From Sinonovacula constricta (Eukaryota > Mollusca > Bivalvia > Cardiida > Solecurtidae), in NCBI GenBank assembly GCA_007844125.1, contig CM017560.1, forward strand, positions 5,238,259 to 5,302,258: a stretch of DNA of 64,000 nt, written 5' to 3'. The translations under genes and the position numbers were made by a program. Under the pieces are notes generated by a model. It saw nothing but the letters and a program-made list of their open reading frames with translations. It was not told the origin of the DNA and searched no databases. Each line of letters opens with the position of its first letter. Position 1 is the stretch's first letter. Below are positions 1 through 13,126 of the stretch, piece after piece.

Positions 1-1614
1 AACTCTTTACAAAATTAAAAATTTCCGTCGAACCATTATACTTTAACTTCAACAAAGTTAAGTAACAAAGTATGCTAGCCATGTGAACAATTCAAATTAA
101 CCTCGTTAAACCGGGCAATTCTCATTCCACAACAAGTGTTTGTTTTCCTAAATTAGGATTGAACTTCAATTACCTAGGGCTGTAAACCGTTCTCCGCGTA
201 TGTTGATAGATTTGTATGGCTGAAAATCCATCAGCCCGCAGATGTCTTCTGAATTCATACCTTTATTACAATAGCAATATCAATGCTTTCAAAGAAAAGC
301 AGAACTGATCAAAGAGTGCCGCTAATTGAATATTAATTGCTTAGTATGTGTAAGTATGTTCGAAGCATTGCACCTTGAAGATGGAATGTGATTTTTATAG
401 TGCTTTGTTGCAGATGTATTTATTGTAAAGAAATTTTGCGTCCTCTCATAATCGTTATCGCTGTTTTAGTAAGAATAATTTTTAAACGTTTTATGAAGAA
501 TGCATCACGGGTGAAGCTCAAGTGTCGATAGATCATACAACTTTTAGGAATGTTAGGTATTCAGGTTATGTTACCACTTTCAATGTGGAAAGAAACTTTT
601 CCATCTGCAAAACTAATTTATAAACAAGCATCGCAGACAATTGTGTTATCGTATTTGGACTATGACATATCTATTTTGCTGGGTTATTTATTTTTGGTTC
701 TTATGTTATTTTCGGGTCTCTTGTAGAAAAATTAAACTGCTCTTTCACTGATTATTATTTCCCAAATCGATTTAAATAAATCACATTATTTTTGTCGAGA
801 ACAGATATTTAATCTATATAACATGCATAGTGAAATCGATAGAACTTGTACGTAGTTTAACTGTAAAACTTTATTAATGCGGCCGTGCGCAGTTGGTCAC
901 AGCTTGTCCAGTTGCACATTTATAACTTTCGAGTAATTGAAACATTATAAAACCTCGATAAAAAGTTTAGATTTTCACCGCATTTTACTTGGTAACATGC
1001 ACACCTGTTCTCCTTTATAGATTAGTTTGCCTTTTCAAGCTTGTATGAATCAAACCCGCTTGTACGGTTTAGTTATTTTAACATATATCTAGCACATGAG
1101 TACCTTTGTCTTCTGCCTTTTCGAATTCTAACATACGTTGTCATTTTTTCCTTATTGAAGCTCTTTTAATTTATAAAACCATACTTTATTTTTTCATCAT
1201 CTAGCGTATGTCTAAACATACCCCGTGTGTTAATACGCCGTTGTTATAAAAGAAATTGTTTGCCTCGTGACAAACAACCTTCACTTGCAAGATTGTTTCT
1301 TACTTGAGTTTTTTGACCCTGCTCAATATATACTATGACTATTTTTATCAGTTCACTACAAATAGCAATGCATTCTCTTTGCCAATCAAATGGCAATACA
1401 TTTAGAAAATATAATACTGTATCACACAAAACCTTTACCCTTGTCAATAAGATGTTCTTGACCATCGTTGAAAGCGAAAGAACAACACTCTTCCGGAAGT
1501 GAAGAGGTAAATATGATCATAATCGGCAAACCTTTTCTGCAAGAGTGTCATAACCGCCTCATTCGGTTTAATAAAACAAATAAACGCGTTGTACTCATCT
1601 CTACACAGCGTCTC
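1..1614. other. A+T-rich sequence, no gene seen
   Basis: I see no coding exon, RNA gene or repeat family here. Reading frames are short and have no recognisable domain. The tract ends where the 39-bp minisatellite begins. Confidence 0.6.
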
Positions 1615-3055
1615 AAAATGAACGTATAGCACTGATCTCTTGACTCGGTGTACAAGATAAACGTGTAGCACTGATCTCTTGACTCGGTGTACAAAATAAA
1701 CGTGTAACACTGATCTCTCGACTCGGTGTACAAAATAAACGTGTAGCACTGATCTCTCGACTCGGTGTACAAAATGAACGTGTAGCACTGATCTCATGAC
1801 TCGGTGTACAAAATGAATGTGTAACACTGATCTCTCGACTTGGTGTACAAAATAAACGTGTAGCACTGATCTCTCGACTCGGTGTACAAAATGAACGTGT
1901 AACACTGATCTCTTGACTCGGTGTACAAAATAAACGTGTAACACTGATCTCTCGACTCGGTGTACAAAATAAACGTGTAGCACTGATCTCTCGACTCGGT
2001 GTACAAAATGAACGTGTAGCACTGATCTCTTGACTCGGTGTACAAAATGAATGTGTAGCACTGATCTCTCGACTCGGTGTACAAAATGAACGTATAGCAC
2101 TGATCTCTCGACTCGGCGTACAAAATAAACGTGTAGCACTGATCTCTTGACTCGGTGTACAAAATGAACGTGCAGCACTGATCTCTCGACTCGGTGTACA
2201 AAATAAACGTATAGCACTGATCTCTTGACTCGGTGTACAAAATGAACGTTTAGCACTGATCTCTCGACTAGGTGTACAAAATGAACATGTAGCACTGATC
2301 TCTTGACTCGGTGTACAAAATGAACGTGTAGCACTGATCTCTCGACTCGGTGTACAAAATGAACGTGTAGCACTGATCTCTTGACTCGGTGTACAAAATG
2401 AACGTGTAGCACTGATCTCTCGACTCGGTGTACAAAATGAACGTGTAGCACTGATCTCTTGACTCGGTGTACAAAATGAACGTGTAGCACTGATCTCTCG
2501 ACTCGGTGTACAAAATAAACATGTAGCACTGATCTCTCTACTCGGTGTACAAAATGAACGTGTAGCACTGATCTCTCGACTCAGTGTACAAAATGAACGT
2601 GTAGCACTGATCTCTCGACTCGGTGTACAAAATGAACGTGTAGCACTGATCTCTCGACTCGGTGTACAAAATGAACGTGTAGCACTGATCTCTCTACTCG
2701 GTGTACAAAATGAACGTATAGCACTGATCTCTCGACTCGGTGTACAAAATGAACGTGTAGCACTGATCTCTCGACTCGGTGTACAAAATGAACGTGTAGT
2801 ACTGATCTCTTGACTCGGTGTACAAAATGAACGTATAGCACTGATCTCTCGACTCGGTGTACAAAATGAATGTGTAGTACTGATCTCTCGACTCGGTGTA
2901 CAAAATGAACGTATAGCACTGATCTCTTGACTCGGTGTACAAGATAAACGTATAGCACTGATCTCTTGACTCGGTGTACAAGATAAACGTTTAGCACTGA
3001 TCTCTTTATCTGGTATTAAAATATACATGTAGCAACGATCTGTTAACTACTGAAA
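1615..3055. repeat. 39-bp minisatellite, 36 in-register units
   Basis: The unit contains TAGCACTGATCTCTCGACT followed by CGGTGTACAAAATGAACGTG. TAGCAC-type unit starts fall at 1627 and at 2992, exactly 35 x 39 bp apart, so the array has no net insertion or deletion. Because 39 is a multiple of 3 and the unit has no stop on the minus strand in any frame, long artificial ORFs appear there. Many differences between units are C/T or G/A changes at CpG sites (CTCG/CTTG, AACG/AATG/AACA). Units beyond 2992 decay quickly. Nothing suggests this is translated. Confidence 0.95.
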
Positions 3056-5733
3056 ATTCTGAACGTGTCATATATTTACAAACTCCTGCAAATACTTATA
3101 TTGGAAACGATTTCCAATTCGGTATTTATACATTTTTGAATTTCTAGATATGAAAGATCTGGCTTCATGTAAACTGTAATCCGTGGAACCAATTATTTCG
3201 AAATAAGTTGAAATTTAAAGAACATGAATCAAAATATCTACATACTTTCGTCTTTAAAACATACGACCCAAACTACAGTACAATCACTGTTACTGATATT
3301 CCCCACTAAAGTCTCATGATAAACAACATCCCCGGGGACATGTTATTCGTTGAAAACAATAATATAAAACAATTATAGAATCTAGGGTAATAAGAAGGAC
3401 CAGATTCATAAAATAGTCTTATAAAAGATACGCCTATAACGCTGGAATTTGCGCGGGAGTGTTGATAATAAGTAGGTGTGATGTTCTTTATAATAATAAA
3501 AATAAAAGAAATCGCCATGTTTTAATATTAACACAGATGATAATGACTGCGACGATAACGACAGAGGCGGTGGCGGCGGTAGTGGTGGTGATGGTGGTGG
3601 TGGTGATGGTGATGATGATAAATTTTATATTACGCTTATTGTCTTCGTACTTAAATTATCTTTCTTGTTTTAATAATATTATGTGCTGTGTTATTTAGTA
3701 ATAACTCGCCACACCTGCGTTATTTTGTACTTACATTAATCAGCTTGCCCACGAAATTTGTTTAGATTGTTTCCATAGACAGATTAATGTTATTTATATA
3801 GTTTACAAAAAGCATGAACATATAAAAGTGAAAACGAAATCATGCGATAAACGCGATAACATTTAAAAAATGGCATATTTACCCATTACTTTCAAATCGT
3901 TATTTCTTGATTGGATAGATTTAATTTAAAAGGTAAATATCCGACTGCTGACTGTGAATAGCATCCTGAACTAGTTAATTATATATATTATTTATAAGTT
4001 TTACTGTCAATGACGAAACTGCTTTTAATGAAGCAAGACCCAATAACGTCATTGATGCCTGTTCTACGATTGATATATCAGAAGTGACGCATTGTTATAG
4101 TATTTTATAAGTAGAAAAGCTTATTTTAGGGCATGCCTGTTGTTCAACTAGTAAAACGGTATTAAACAAAGCCTTTATCTGTAAGTTTATAGAGGTGCTT
4201 TACCGTAATTAGACCGACTGTCGGATTGGGCTCTTATGGCATTTTATACTATAATCTTTTATGTCACCAATAAACTGATACAATCTTTCTGTTTATCCTT
4301 TCATTAAGTCTTCAATCGAATAACAGTTTTAGTACAGAGTGAAGGGCAAAAAACAACACTACTTGACCTTTATCTCAAGTAGTAACACCAAATAAGGCAT
4401 TGTCTACTTCTCGTAATTGTGTTGTAACTGTTACTATATTTGTAACATGAATCTGACAGTATTGGCTAAAGCGCCCGTGACTCCAGGCTGTGAAAGGAAT
4501 GAACGACTGAGGATCTGTAGGGAAATTATGTTCCATTCATGATTTCACCGAATCATTAAGAAAAAGCGTCCAAATGATGGCGTGGGTGTTACGGCATTGT
4601 CAAGCGTTTCCCCGATTTGGACGTAGTAGAATCTATTTTAAGTAACTTCTTTTGTGAAAATTGTTAAGAGCACTCTGCCTTGCAGACATTTTTTTAGATA
4701 AACGTTGTACAATTTCGTTTCGCAAGGGCGTTAATTTTTTATCGTTAAGACATAAAGATTTGAATATATTATGTCTCTTTTTAAGAATCGTCTAGTGTTC
4801 TTTTTTCTTGAAAAATGAATAGTAACTAATTTATACGAGCTTTATTTAGCTGGGAAAGGCATGATAAAATCATACGTGATGTAAGACCTTATGGGAAATG
4901 TCTTAGGAGTTGGCTCCGATCCATCATACGACGATAGCTTTCTGGGAGTGTGTCTCGAATCAGAGATAGCGTCACTCAATTCTCAAAAGGACACTCGAAG
5001 TCATAAGAGAAGCAGTTGGCAGGTTATTTAAAGATTAAAAAGATAGCATTATAAAAATTCATCTGTCACTCATTTCAACAAATAACATGAAATACCAATT
5101 ACTTCTACCATGAATGTATTAACGTCAGAAACTATTGTTTTGTTGAATAGTGGGGAGGGCGAAAAGCATATAAACATGCGCTTTGATCTTTAACTGTGTT
5201 TTTTTAATATTATGAATTTGTAAACTTGATCTTATTTTTTGGCCCAATTAGATTTAATTGGGTGAGGGTGGGTGGGGGTGGGGTCTTAGCTTTATCTTTA
5301 AATGGAAACATCGACAAGATCACGCTTTAAACTATATTTATATTTATTGACAAAACAAACATAAATAAAAGCAGACCTAGGTCAATGCTTGTTAAATATT
5401 CATTAATGTTTGCTAATAGAGTTCTAAAAGACATCACGCTTTTTTTCTTTTAAAGCTAAGCCATAATAGATCTCTAGCGATTTGATGTTTAAGGTAAAGC
5501 AAGTGTAATAGAAAATATATAGAATTCGAAATTATCACAAAGGATAAATTGCATACTTAAATGTAGATTTGTAGGTCGAATTTTAACAAAATTCTCCACC
5601 CAGTTTTAAATGTATGGATATTTTTGTCTTCGAAAATTGATATTAAAGGTGTCTCTTTTCTTAGAGATAAGAAAGCACCAAATATTATGTTATATCCTCT
5701 TTAGGATAAGGGATGGGGTGGGATGGGATTAAC
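3056..5733. other. Intergenic, no gene seen; small GGT/GAT microsatellite
   Basis: No exon or repeat family was recognised. A short GGTGGT/GATGAT-rich stretch lies at about 3563-3618. A short G-rich stretch lies at about 5263-5283. Confidence 0.5.
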
Positions 5734-5964
5734 CGGCATTTTTTCCGATACTGCGCAGCGACATTTCTATCATTATAGCACAGGGGCACTTATGAGGTGC
5801 CCAGGGACTGAACCCGGCCTGTCTATTATACTGACAACGACGAGTCAGGCGTAATGCTGTCCCCTTAGCCCCGAGCGTTAGGAGGGAAGCCACTACTGCC
5901 AACTTTAAAGTCTTTGGTTTTACCCGGTCGGGGTTCGAACCCACGACCTCCCGATCCGCAAGCC
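5734..5964 (-). repeat. tRNA-derived SINE, family A, copy 1 (head truncated)
   Basis: It matches the copy at 29238-29459 over its body: the CGGCATTTTT start, CAGCGACATTT, GGGACTGAACCCGGCC, and CCAACTTTAAAGTCTTT. On the minus strand it carries a polymerase III B-box-like GGTTCGAACCC. The A-box end of the tRNA-like head is missing here, whereas the second copy keeps it. It is a dispersed repeat and not a functional tRNA gene. Confidence 0.75.
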
Positions 5965-7435
5965 AAGGAGAAGTGTTTTGCTATTAAGTATGATATGGAA
6001 ACAAGATATAACATAAGATATACCACCCAAACATGCCACTTGAATTGTCTGACTTTAACTATACCAACTATATAATGAATTGTTTACAAACCCAACACGT
6101 TTAAGACTTATTCTTGATAGCCACACGATTTATTTCAGACTTGCCCAAAATGTTTAATAAAGTATTTTGGTTGATGCTGCAAAATAAAAATAAAAATTTC
6201 ACCAAATAGTTTTCACTTTTTAGACGTTGAATATACTAGGTAACAAATTTGTAATCAAATTTAGCATTCCGTTAAAATTCATTTACAAAAATAAAATTTT
6301 AGCTCTACCTTAAAGATTTAACCACACGAATGTTTTATTAGTGTGCCTTAAATGGCATTTGAGCACGGATTTACGAAATAAACGAGAAATCCCACTTGAG
6401 CCTATCTTTGATTTATTTTCCAATATTGTTTCTAACATAAAATGTTTTTCTTCCCTTTCAGAAATGTTAACTAATAGACCACAACTTAGGTCTGGATTTT
6501 TTAGGATAGTGTCCAATAAATAATAATTTCCTCCCACAAAACGTTACGGTGATTGCATTACTTTCACATTAAGAAGACGTTATAGCGATTGCATTATTTA
6601 GACATCAACCATTTCACAAACTACACCAGCAACTGTTTTATGACGCCTAAGTGGAGACGACGCCAGTCTTAAAATTTTCAGGTGCAGTGCTGGTGGCCCA
6701 GTACCATCGCCATAAATCATCAGGTGATACGTGGCGTCTAACTGATCTGTGAAATCTTTAAACTGTTCTTATTGAACAGGATGTCCATAATGATACATGG
6801 TATCAAATGGATTTATCCATTATACGAAGCCAGTCGGGTAATTCTGCTATCCAGTTGAAATGTTCTAGTGAAAGTTCATGCACAAATTTATTGCATGTAT
6901 GTATATTATCCATGTATCTTTACCAACACACATTTTAAAACATTCTTTTCACTTTTTCAATAGGGTCAAAGTTATTTTTTATAAATGCCGCCATATTTTG
7001 AAAGCCTGTCAGCTAATAGGTACATCGTCCACGCGTTTTCTATATTCCAGAGTGTAAATCATGCATCACCTAAAATGCTTAAAGAAATGTTTCGTCATTT
7101 TTTGCATTTAACTAGCATCTGTCTATCTTGGTACTGTGCATTTTTTAATTTTAATTTATGCTGCACTCAAAGGACACTGTCATCGGTCCGTATCAAAATA
7201 TGAATAGCTTGTAAACTCTTCCTGGAAAGTACACGATAATGATAAAGAAAATACAAAAAGCAAACCAAAAGAATTCTAAAGACATTGACGCAATTTACAT
7301 TTGACATGAACTATTTCCATGGCTTTGGATTTGGATAAACTTTCCTTTTATCGTGCTTGATGCATCTGTTTTTATTAATTGTTTGAAAATGGTAACATTG
7401 AATCTTTGTTAACGTCATTTACATCCAGGCGCGTA
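5965..7435. other. Intergenic; one unassigned 75-codon ORF
   Basis: The only item of note is a minus-strand ORF at 6310-6537 with a protein-like composition (LLDTILKNPDL, later SEREEKHFMLETIL). I do not recognise a family and see no convincing exon boundaries, so it is not called as a gene. Confidence 0.4.
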
Positions 7436-7787
7436 TCTGGACCGCTTGTGAAGTAACGCTCAATTACAAGGGAAATAACCTTTGTAGTAATACTTTTGAA
7501 CATATTCGATTCTTTTCTAATGAAGAACAGGTAAAATGCGAACAACTATATGCAAAATATGAACGACTAAAATCCTGAGGTGTATAAGTTTAATCAGTTT
7601 AACCTTATCATCTTGTTTGGTGTGGTAATAAGATTTTATAATACTACGAAACTACGAAAATAAAATATATCATTCCTAACCCTGGTTAGGCATCGACTTT
7701 CCTAATGTTTTGGTACCTTTAGATTTTCGATTTTTCGAACGGGGGTAACACACGTGCCTTACGTGCGTAATGGCAGAAACGCGCATG
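7436..7787. mobile_element. hAT-like MITE, copy 1
   Basis: About 350 bp, closely similar along its length to 55177-55544. It begins CAGGCGCGT and ends with the inverted form CAGAAACGCGC. The last bases of the right terminal repeat are altered (ATG where the other copy has CTG), so the target duplication is not clean here; TTTACATC on the left and ATGACATC on the right are similar. It has no coding capacity. Confidence 0.8.
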
Positions 7788-10481
7788 ACATCTAAAGTCA
7801 GTCAGATAACATCACTGACGATTACTTCTTTATCAATATTCTTAAAATTTCGATATGTTTCTGTTTTGCTAATTATGTTTTCTTCATCAAATGTATGATC
7901 GCTTTGCCGACACAGTGGTCTGACACAAACAGACCATATGTAGACTTCGAAGTTGTGTCTGACCTCAGTGGTGGCGAGATCAAGATTGTTGGTCCAAAAT
8001 CAGCATGTGGCGTAACTATGCAGCAAACAATGAACTTCATTGCCGTGGTTTGAACCTAGTGATATTGACGACGTTGGCTGACGTGTTAGAATAATGCGTC
8101 CACCAGTACGATTTTCTGGTTAGCAACGATTATTTTGTAGCCGTTTTGATTGAAGTCGTTCATTTCAAGTTGGTGTTGGTTGTCGTCAGAGAATCTTTTG
8201 TTATAAGTGCAAAATCAATGTTTCCGTCATACCAAGAAAACGCATCTTTATTTACCCTTACTACTGAATGGCAATTAAATGCCATGCATGCTACTTTCTC
8301 ATTTGAACTATTTAAAGTTGTTATCCGACAGTTTGATTATATCCAATAAATATAACGGGTTAATCTGGGCATACTCGATGCATAAACTTATACGTTAGTT
8401 CAAATAAAGGCTGTTTATAACATAACTGCGAGTGTAAAGCTGTATAAATCTTGAATGTAGTCATTTTAAATGTCCATTCTTTCCAAATCTATAAATAAGC
8501 ATGATAGGGATATCAGCTGAAATAGAGATCGTAGTCAGAGCTTATTATCCCAATAAAGATGTACTGTGATCTTAAAAGTAAGTGGTCACGTGGTTTTCTT
8601 AGTTTAAAAAAGCTAACTGTGCAGTGTGGCTGTGATAGGAAATACCTTGGAAATGCCGAGTAGGGATTTATGCCTCACTGTTCACACATATCCAGGGCAT
8701 CATTAACATAATTTTTGAGGACTTTTCAGGTAACAAGGACTTATTTGCTATGTGTTTTTGTTTTGTTTTTAGAAAAAAAATGGTCAAATTTTCGGATACC
8801 ACATTTAAGCGATTGCAAGTCTTTGGATATATTAAATTACTATTATTTATGCCGTTTAATTTATTGCTTCTTCTCGATCTACCTCTTTGCCATTTATCGA
8901 GTTTTTGACAATTTTCAGGTGTTTTAGTTTGGAATCAACTGACTTGTCCAAATCCTATAAGACCTTATTGTTGTTGCTGTGTATCGAATGTTTGTAAGTT
9001 GTTCTTAGCTGTAATTATAAATTATTTTATTTCCACTTAACTATTTCCCGCAACTAGTTGTGTCTGCCATTTGCAAATGTAATTATTTTTATTCCTTTGT
9101 CTTCAATTACTTCCCAATATTACATCTTTCCTTCGTGTGAGAAATTGTACATTTTTAATTTATGTTTTCTTATCCCATGATGCCATTAATGAGTTATTAT
9201 ACGTGATTTTTTTCCAAGATATATTTGGTAAAAATATTAACACATTGTTGGACAGAATATTGAATGGTTTAGATTGGTTTTGACATAACCATTTCAGAAT
9301 AAATAACATTCATTGTAGAATGAAAACAACTACGTCACGGCTTCACACTTTGTATGTTTTTAAATGATTATGTTCTTATTGAGCCAGAAGGTGTAAGGTT
9401 TATAAGTAATGTTTCACCCTGAGTTATATCACCACATGCGCAGTTCCAAGACGCGTTTGTTTATTTTAAAACGTTGCAACGTTTTAGATTCTTCTTCCCT
9501 TAACACAAAACAAACTTTTTAAGAACGCCGTATTAATATACAATCAATCAAACGCAATAGTTCATTTCGTTATTTAACCTGTCTTAACATACTTTTGCTT
9601 TTGGACAACATTAAAATAATTGAAAAATTGTGGCCAAATCTTTTAAAGCTGGTTTTATCTTCTCAGTTATATTTAATAATCATACTATAATAGAAGTACG
9701 CGACAATCGCCAATGTCTGGAAGTCACTTTTGACGCATGTCTTTCCTTAAATGGTAAATGACAAATGTACTATTCATAATAGTTATTTTAGCAAAGATCA
9801 AACTTCAGAAAACTGAAATATATCAATAATGACTATTTGTTTTGTTTTTAAAGATTTTATCTATAAATACACGATTATATATTGTCAATTTCTTGTTGCT
9901 CGTCGTATTTTAATGTATATATTGACTTTGTGTCATTTTTATAACACATATTTATTTATTTGGGTTGTATTTATTTGGATTAGTTTTACTTTCTTTCAGA
10001 GAAACCATTATTTAACCCCATAAACCAAGTCTTACCCAATAGTTACAGTTGAACCCAAACAACTTCAAAACAACCCTTAAGACCTAACCCCTAACCCTAG
10101 GACAGCGATCAAACAGATGGACGGACTGTCGTGTCGACAAACACCATTCGTATAAAACCCGTCACCGCTTCAAGGAGAGTCTTTTATAATTGCTTACTTG
10201 TATACACCTGTAGACCTGATTGAGTCCAATGTTGTTCCTACACATCGCCTTTATTTTTAACTGCTTCATTTAACTTTCCTTCCCTGCAGATATCAATAAA
10301 TTGTTTGCATTTTTATTTTGCGGTAACATTATAACAAATAACTTATTTTGATTTTAAATATTTAATAATGTGCCAGCCTTATCATATCAATGCAAACGCA
10401 TGATGATAAGACAGAAATAAAACACAAATGAAGACTCAAGGCCAGAAATTGGTAATTGGAATTGGAAATAGAAGTAATACT
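7788..10481. other. Intergenic, no gene seen
   Basis: Nothing coding was recognised. It contains the inverted third copy of a dispersed repeat (8568-8650, listed separately). A short CCTAACCCCTAACCCTAGG stretch at about 10082-10100 resembles telomeric repeat only by chance. Confidence 0.5.
8568..8650 (-). repeat. Dispersed repeat C (inverted fragment)
   Basis: The reverse complement matches 11100-11275 and 37245-37420 through the core TTTCCTAT, AGCCAC, CTGCACAG and CACGTGACCACT...CTTTTAAG. This identifies a three-copy dispersed family in the window. Confidence 0.65.
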
Positions 10482-11746
10482 CAGGTGCGTAGCTACCTTT
10501 ACGCAGAATACGCAGATGCGCACCCATTGTCCCCAAAGAATGAAAACATAAAAATATTTAATAAAAAAGGGTGTTGGGTAAGTAGCATATTAATTGAGAT
10601 CAACTAGTACCCCTATTTATTCCATAAAAAGTAAAATTGTTAAATCGATACTTTTTGTAGCTCCTGGTATTGGGACAAGTTTTGTACTTATTTTATTTTA
10701 GATCAGAACTTCTTATATCCTTCAGCCCTCACGACGATCGCACATTGGCAATATGTGGTGCAGGGATATGTACAGAAATGCTACTTTTTGTGCATCATTT
10801 TTCACTTTACTTTTTACGTGTCGTAAGATATACAATGGTTACTTCATTTAAATGACAAACATTCATATTAGTTGTAAACGACAAAGTCGCTATGTCATTG
10901 GCACTGGCATTGGTTTAGCCACTGGACTTACTGAGATAAATGCGAGAGACAATTGCAGACTAAATAATTGTTAATTTTCCAATTACCTTTTATCAATTCG
11001 ACTTTTTCCACTTGAACTATAAGTCTATTGCGACTTCTCAAAATGCCTTCAAGGTGGAATCCGAAAGTTTGGACCACGGTTTTTTCTCAAACAATCATAT
11101 AAATTATTGTAACTTGAAGAGATCCCACAAAGTGCTGTTAATAGATGGTCTACATCAATGTTAAAGTGAAGCATAACACCTATTTGCCTGTACCACATGT
11201 ATTTTATATCTGAGCCACGCTACCTAGTTAGCTATTTCTAAACTTAGAAAAAAAAACACGTGGCCACTCATTTTAAGCATTCGCGTCATTTTTGGTTCTC
11301 TCCGTGGTTCACAATCGGAAAGAGAACCTATTTCTGATAGTAAAAACGCCGAGGTGATCCGAACTGCAAGTCTCCAAATCATGACAATTTACTTGAAGAC
11401 ACGGTGATTAAAATTATGTTTCAATAAAAACAAGAAATTTATATTTTGGATCAACAAATAGCATGGATCAAATTTTGCATGAATGGTCAGTATAAAAAAT
11501 GACGCTTGTGTTTGAGTAGCTGGTCTATTGGAAATAAAGAAGTGTGTCATGATTAAATACAATTATTTTTATATTTAAATGCCTTTAACAATTTAAAATC
11601 TAGTTACATCTTGATATCTTAACCTCACCTTAAGCCACCACGAACGATCAAGAAACACAAAAAGTCCTTGGGAGCATGCTTTCCCAGCCCCCACCACCCC
11701 TCTAGCGACCATGTGTACCATAACATCATGCCTAGCTACGCCCCTG
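10482..11746. mobile_element. Putative non-autonomous DNA transposon with inverted termini
   Basis: The left end reads CAGGTGCGTAGCTAC. The right end, reverse complemented, reads CAGGGGCGTAGCTAG, so 13 of the 15 terminal bases match. The CAGNGGCGTAGC terminus is typical of hAT-type elements. The target duplication is unclear: GTAATACT on the left and TTTATACT near the right end agree at 6 of 8 bases. I see no transposase in the interior, which includes a copy of dispersed repeat C. Confidence 0.5.
11100..11275 (+). repeat. Dispersed repeat C, copy A
   Basis: It shares GATCCCACAAAGTGCTGTTAAT, AAGTGAAGCATAACAC, GAGCCACGCT and AACACGTGGCCACTCA with 37245-37420. Confidence 0.7.
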
Positions 11747-13036
11747 ATGTTTATACTGATCTGTCAGTAGACAGAGATATTGCGTGAGGAAATATTAGGT
11801 TTCCTTTGATTGTCACGGAAAGGAGAAAGTCATAAATCAACATTTTGCACGAAACAATTTTAAACTGGACAAATTAGGAACAGCAATGATATCGTCCCGG
11901 AAATGTTGCAGCGACTGGAAATGCCAAGCGTGTCGCCGTACGTAAAAGGTAATAAAAGTATACAGTATACTCCTCAGTCTCTTTAATTATATGGATTCGA
12001 GTTTCAGTCTATATTAGGTCCTTAACGTCACCTGAAGTGCGACAGTGGTTCTACACAGAAAACTGTCAGAGATCTTGAGGTTATTTTATCTGTCGTGACA
12101 GTCTGTGCACACAGCTGACATTTCAATTTGCAGTAGACCGTTCAGTGTAAGCTTGTTTATTGGGTGTATTGTCCCACCAACAGTATTTCAGTTATCTGGA
12201 GACGGTGTAAACTTGATGCAGATTTAGTGCTGCCTTCGCTGTGTATAGCATACCGTGAACACTTGGCAAAATACCACACCCAGTTGCATTATCCTGACAC
12301 CGGGCCAACCAGTCGTGGAACTTCCCTTATATTTGTTTGAGCGTTAGCTATGGAGCTGTACCACTACCATTTTAACGACATCGGTATGTCGTGGCCCGGA
12401 AATAAACCCGGAACCTCTTATGCCTGGAGCCGAGTACAGATTGTGCTACCAGGCCCGGTGTCAGTGTAAGATATGCTTGAAAATCTGACCAGAAAGATAT
12501 TTGCTATGTTACAGTGGTCAGTTTGTGTCTGACGGCCTGGGACTGAACCCACGCACACCAGCAAGGAAAACCATTTCATTAATGAAGGAAGGGCATATAA
12601 TTACCACTTTTGGCATTGCGTCTTTATGTAGCCACACATATACGATAGCGGGCCAGATAGAGGCCCGATTCTAACGTACTGCATTCCTCGTTTTGGCTTC
12701 CATTAATAGCCTTCATTACATTCTGTTGATATTAAACCTAAACTGGATATTTAGCAATTAACAGGCGCTAAATAAGGAACTGGACATTTTTGCGGTAATG
12801 GTCAGCATCTCAAATAGTGTTGCAATCAAGTGCTTTTGGCTGTCCGTTTAATGTCACGTAACAACAATTAATTATAAAGTCACCCTTAAAAATCGGCATA
12901 TACCCAACGGTGGGTCGTACAACTTTTGACAACAAAAGGTAGCTTCATGTATACTAGAATATAAGTCATCATTTTAATGAAATTAAAAAAGTTTCATTGT
13001 GTCAAATAAATAAATTAATGCGTATCATGGTGTTTA
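11747..13036. other. Intergenic; possible degraded tRNA-like SINE pieces
   Basis: No gene seen. B-box-like pieces appear near 12395-12455 and 12535-12560 (the minus strand reads GGTTCAGTCCCAGG), probably old SINE fragments. Confidence 0.4.
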
Positions 13037-13048
13037 CATTATTATTAA

Positions 13049-13125
<77 letters not shown>
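13037..13125. repeat. (TTA)n microsatellite
   Basis: A nearly pure run of TTA/ATT of about 28 units. It produces the artificial poly-leucine frame seen there. Confidence 0.95.

Positions 13126-13126
<1 letters not shown>

Noticed and set aside
1444..3028. 374- and 471-codon minus-strand ORFs with 13-residue repeats
   Set aside because: They are reading frames through a 39-bp minisatellite that is open in all minus-strand frames. There is no start context, splice signal or domain.
1615..3055. CRISPR-like array
   Set aside because: Units are contiguous tandem copies with no unique spacers, and the genome is clearly eukaryotic. The same applies to the 34-, 49-, 50- and 57-bp arrays.
6310..6537. 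Minus-strand exon with LLDTILKNPDL and HFMLETIL segments
   Set aside because: It looks protein-like, but I could not match a family or find supporting exons nearby, so it is mentioned only in the gap entry.
10082..10100. Interstitial telomeric repeat
   Set aside because: Only two imperfect CCTAACC units are present, which is within chance for A+T-rich DNA.
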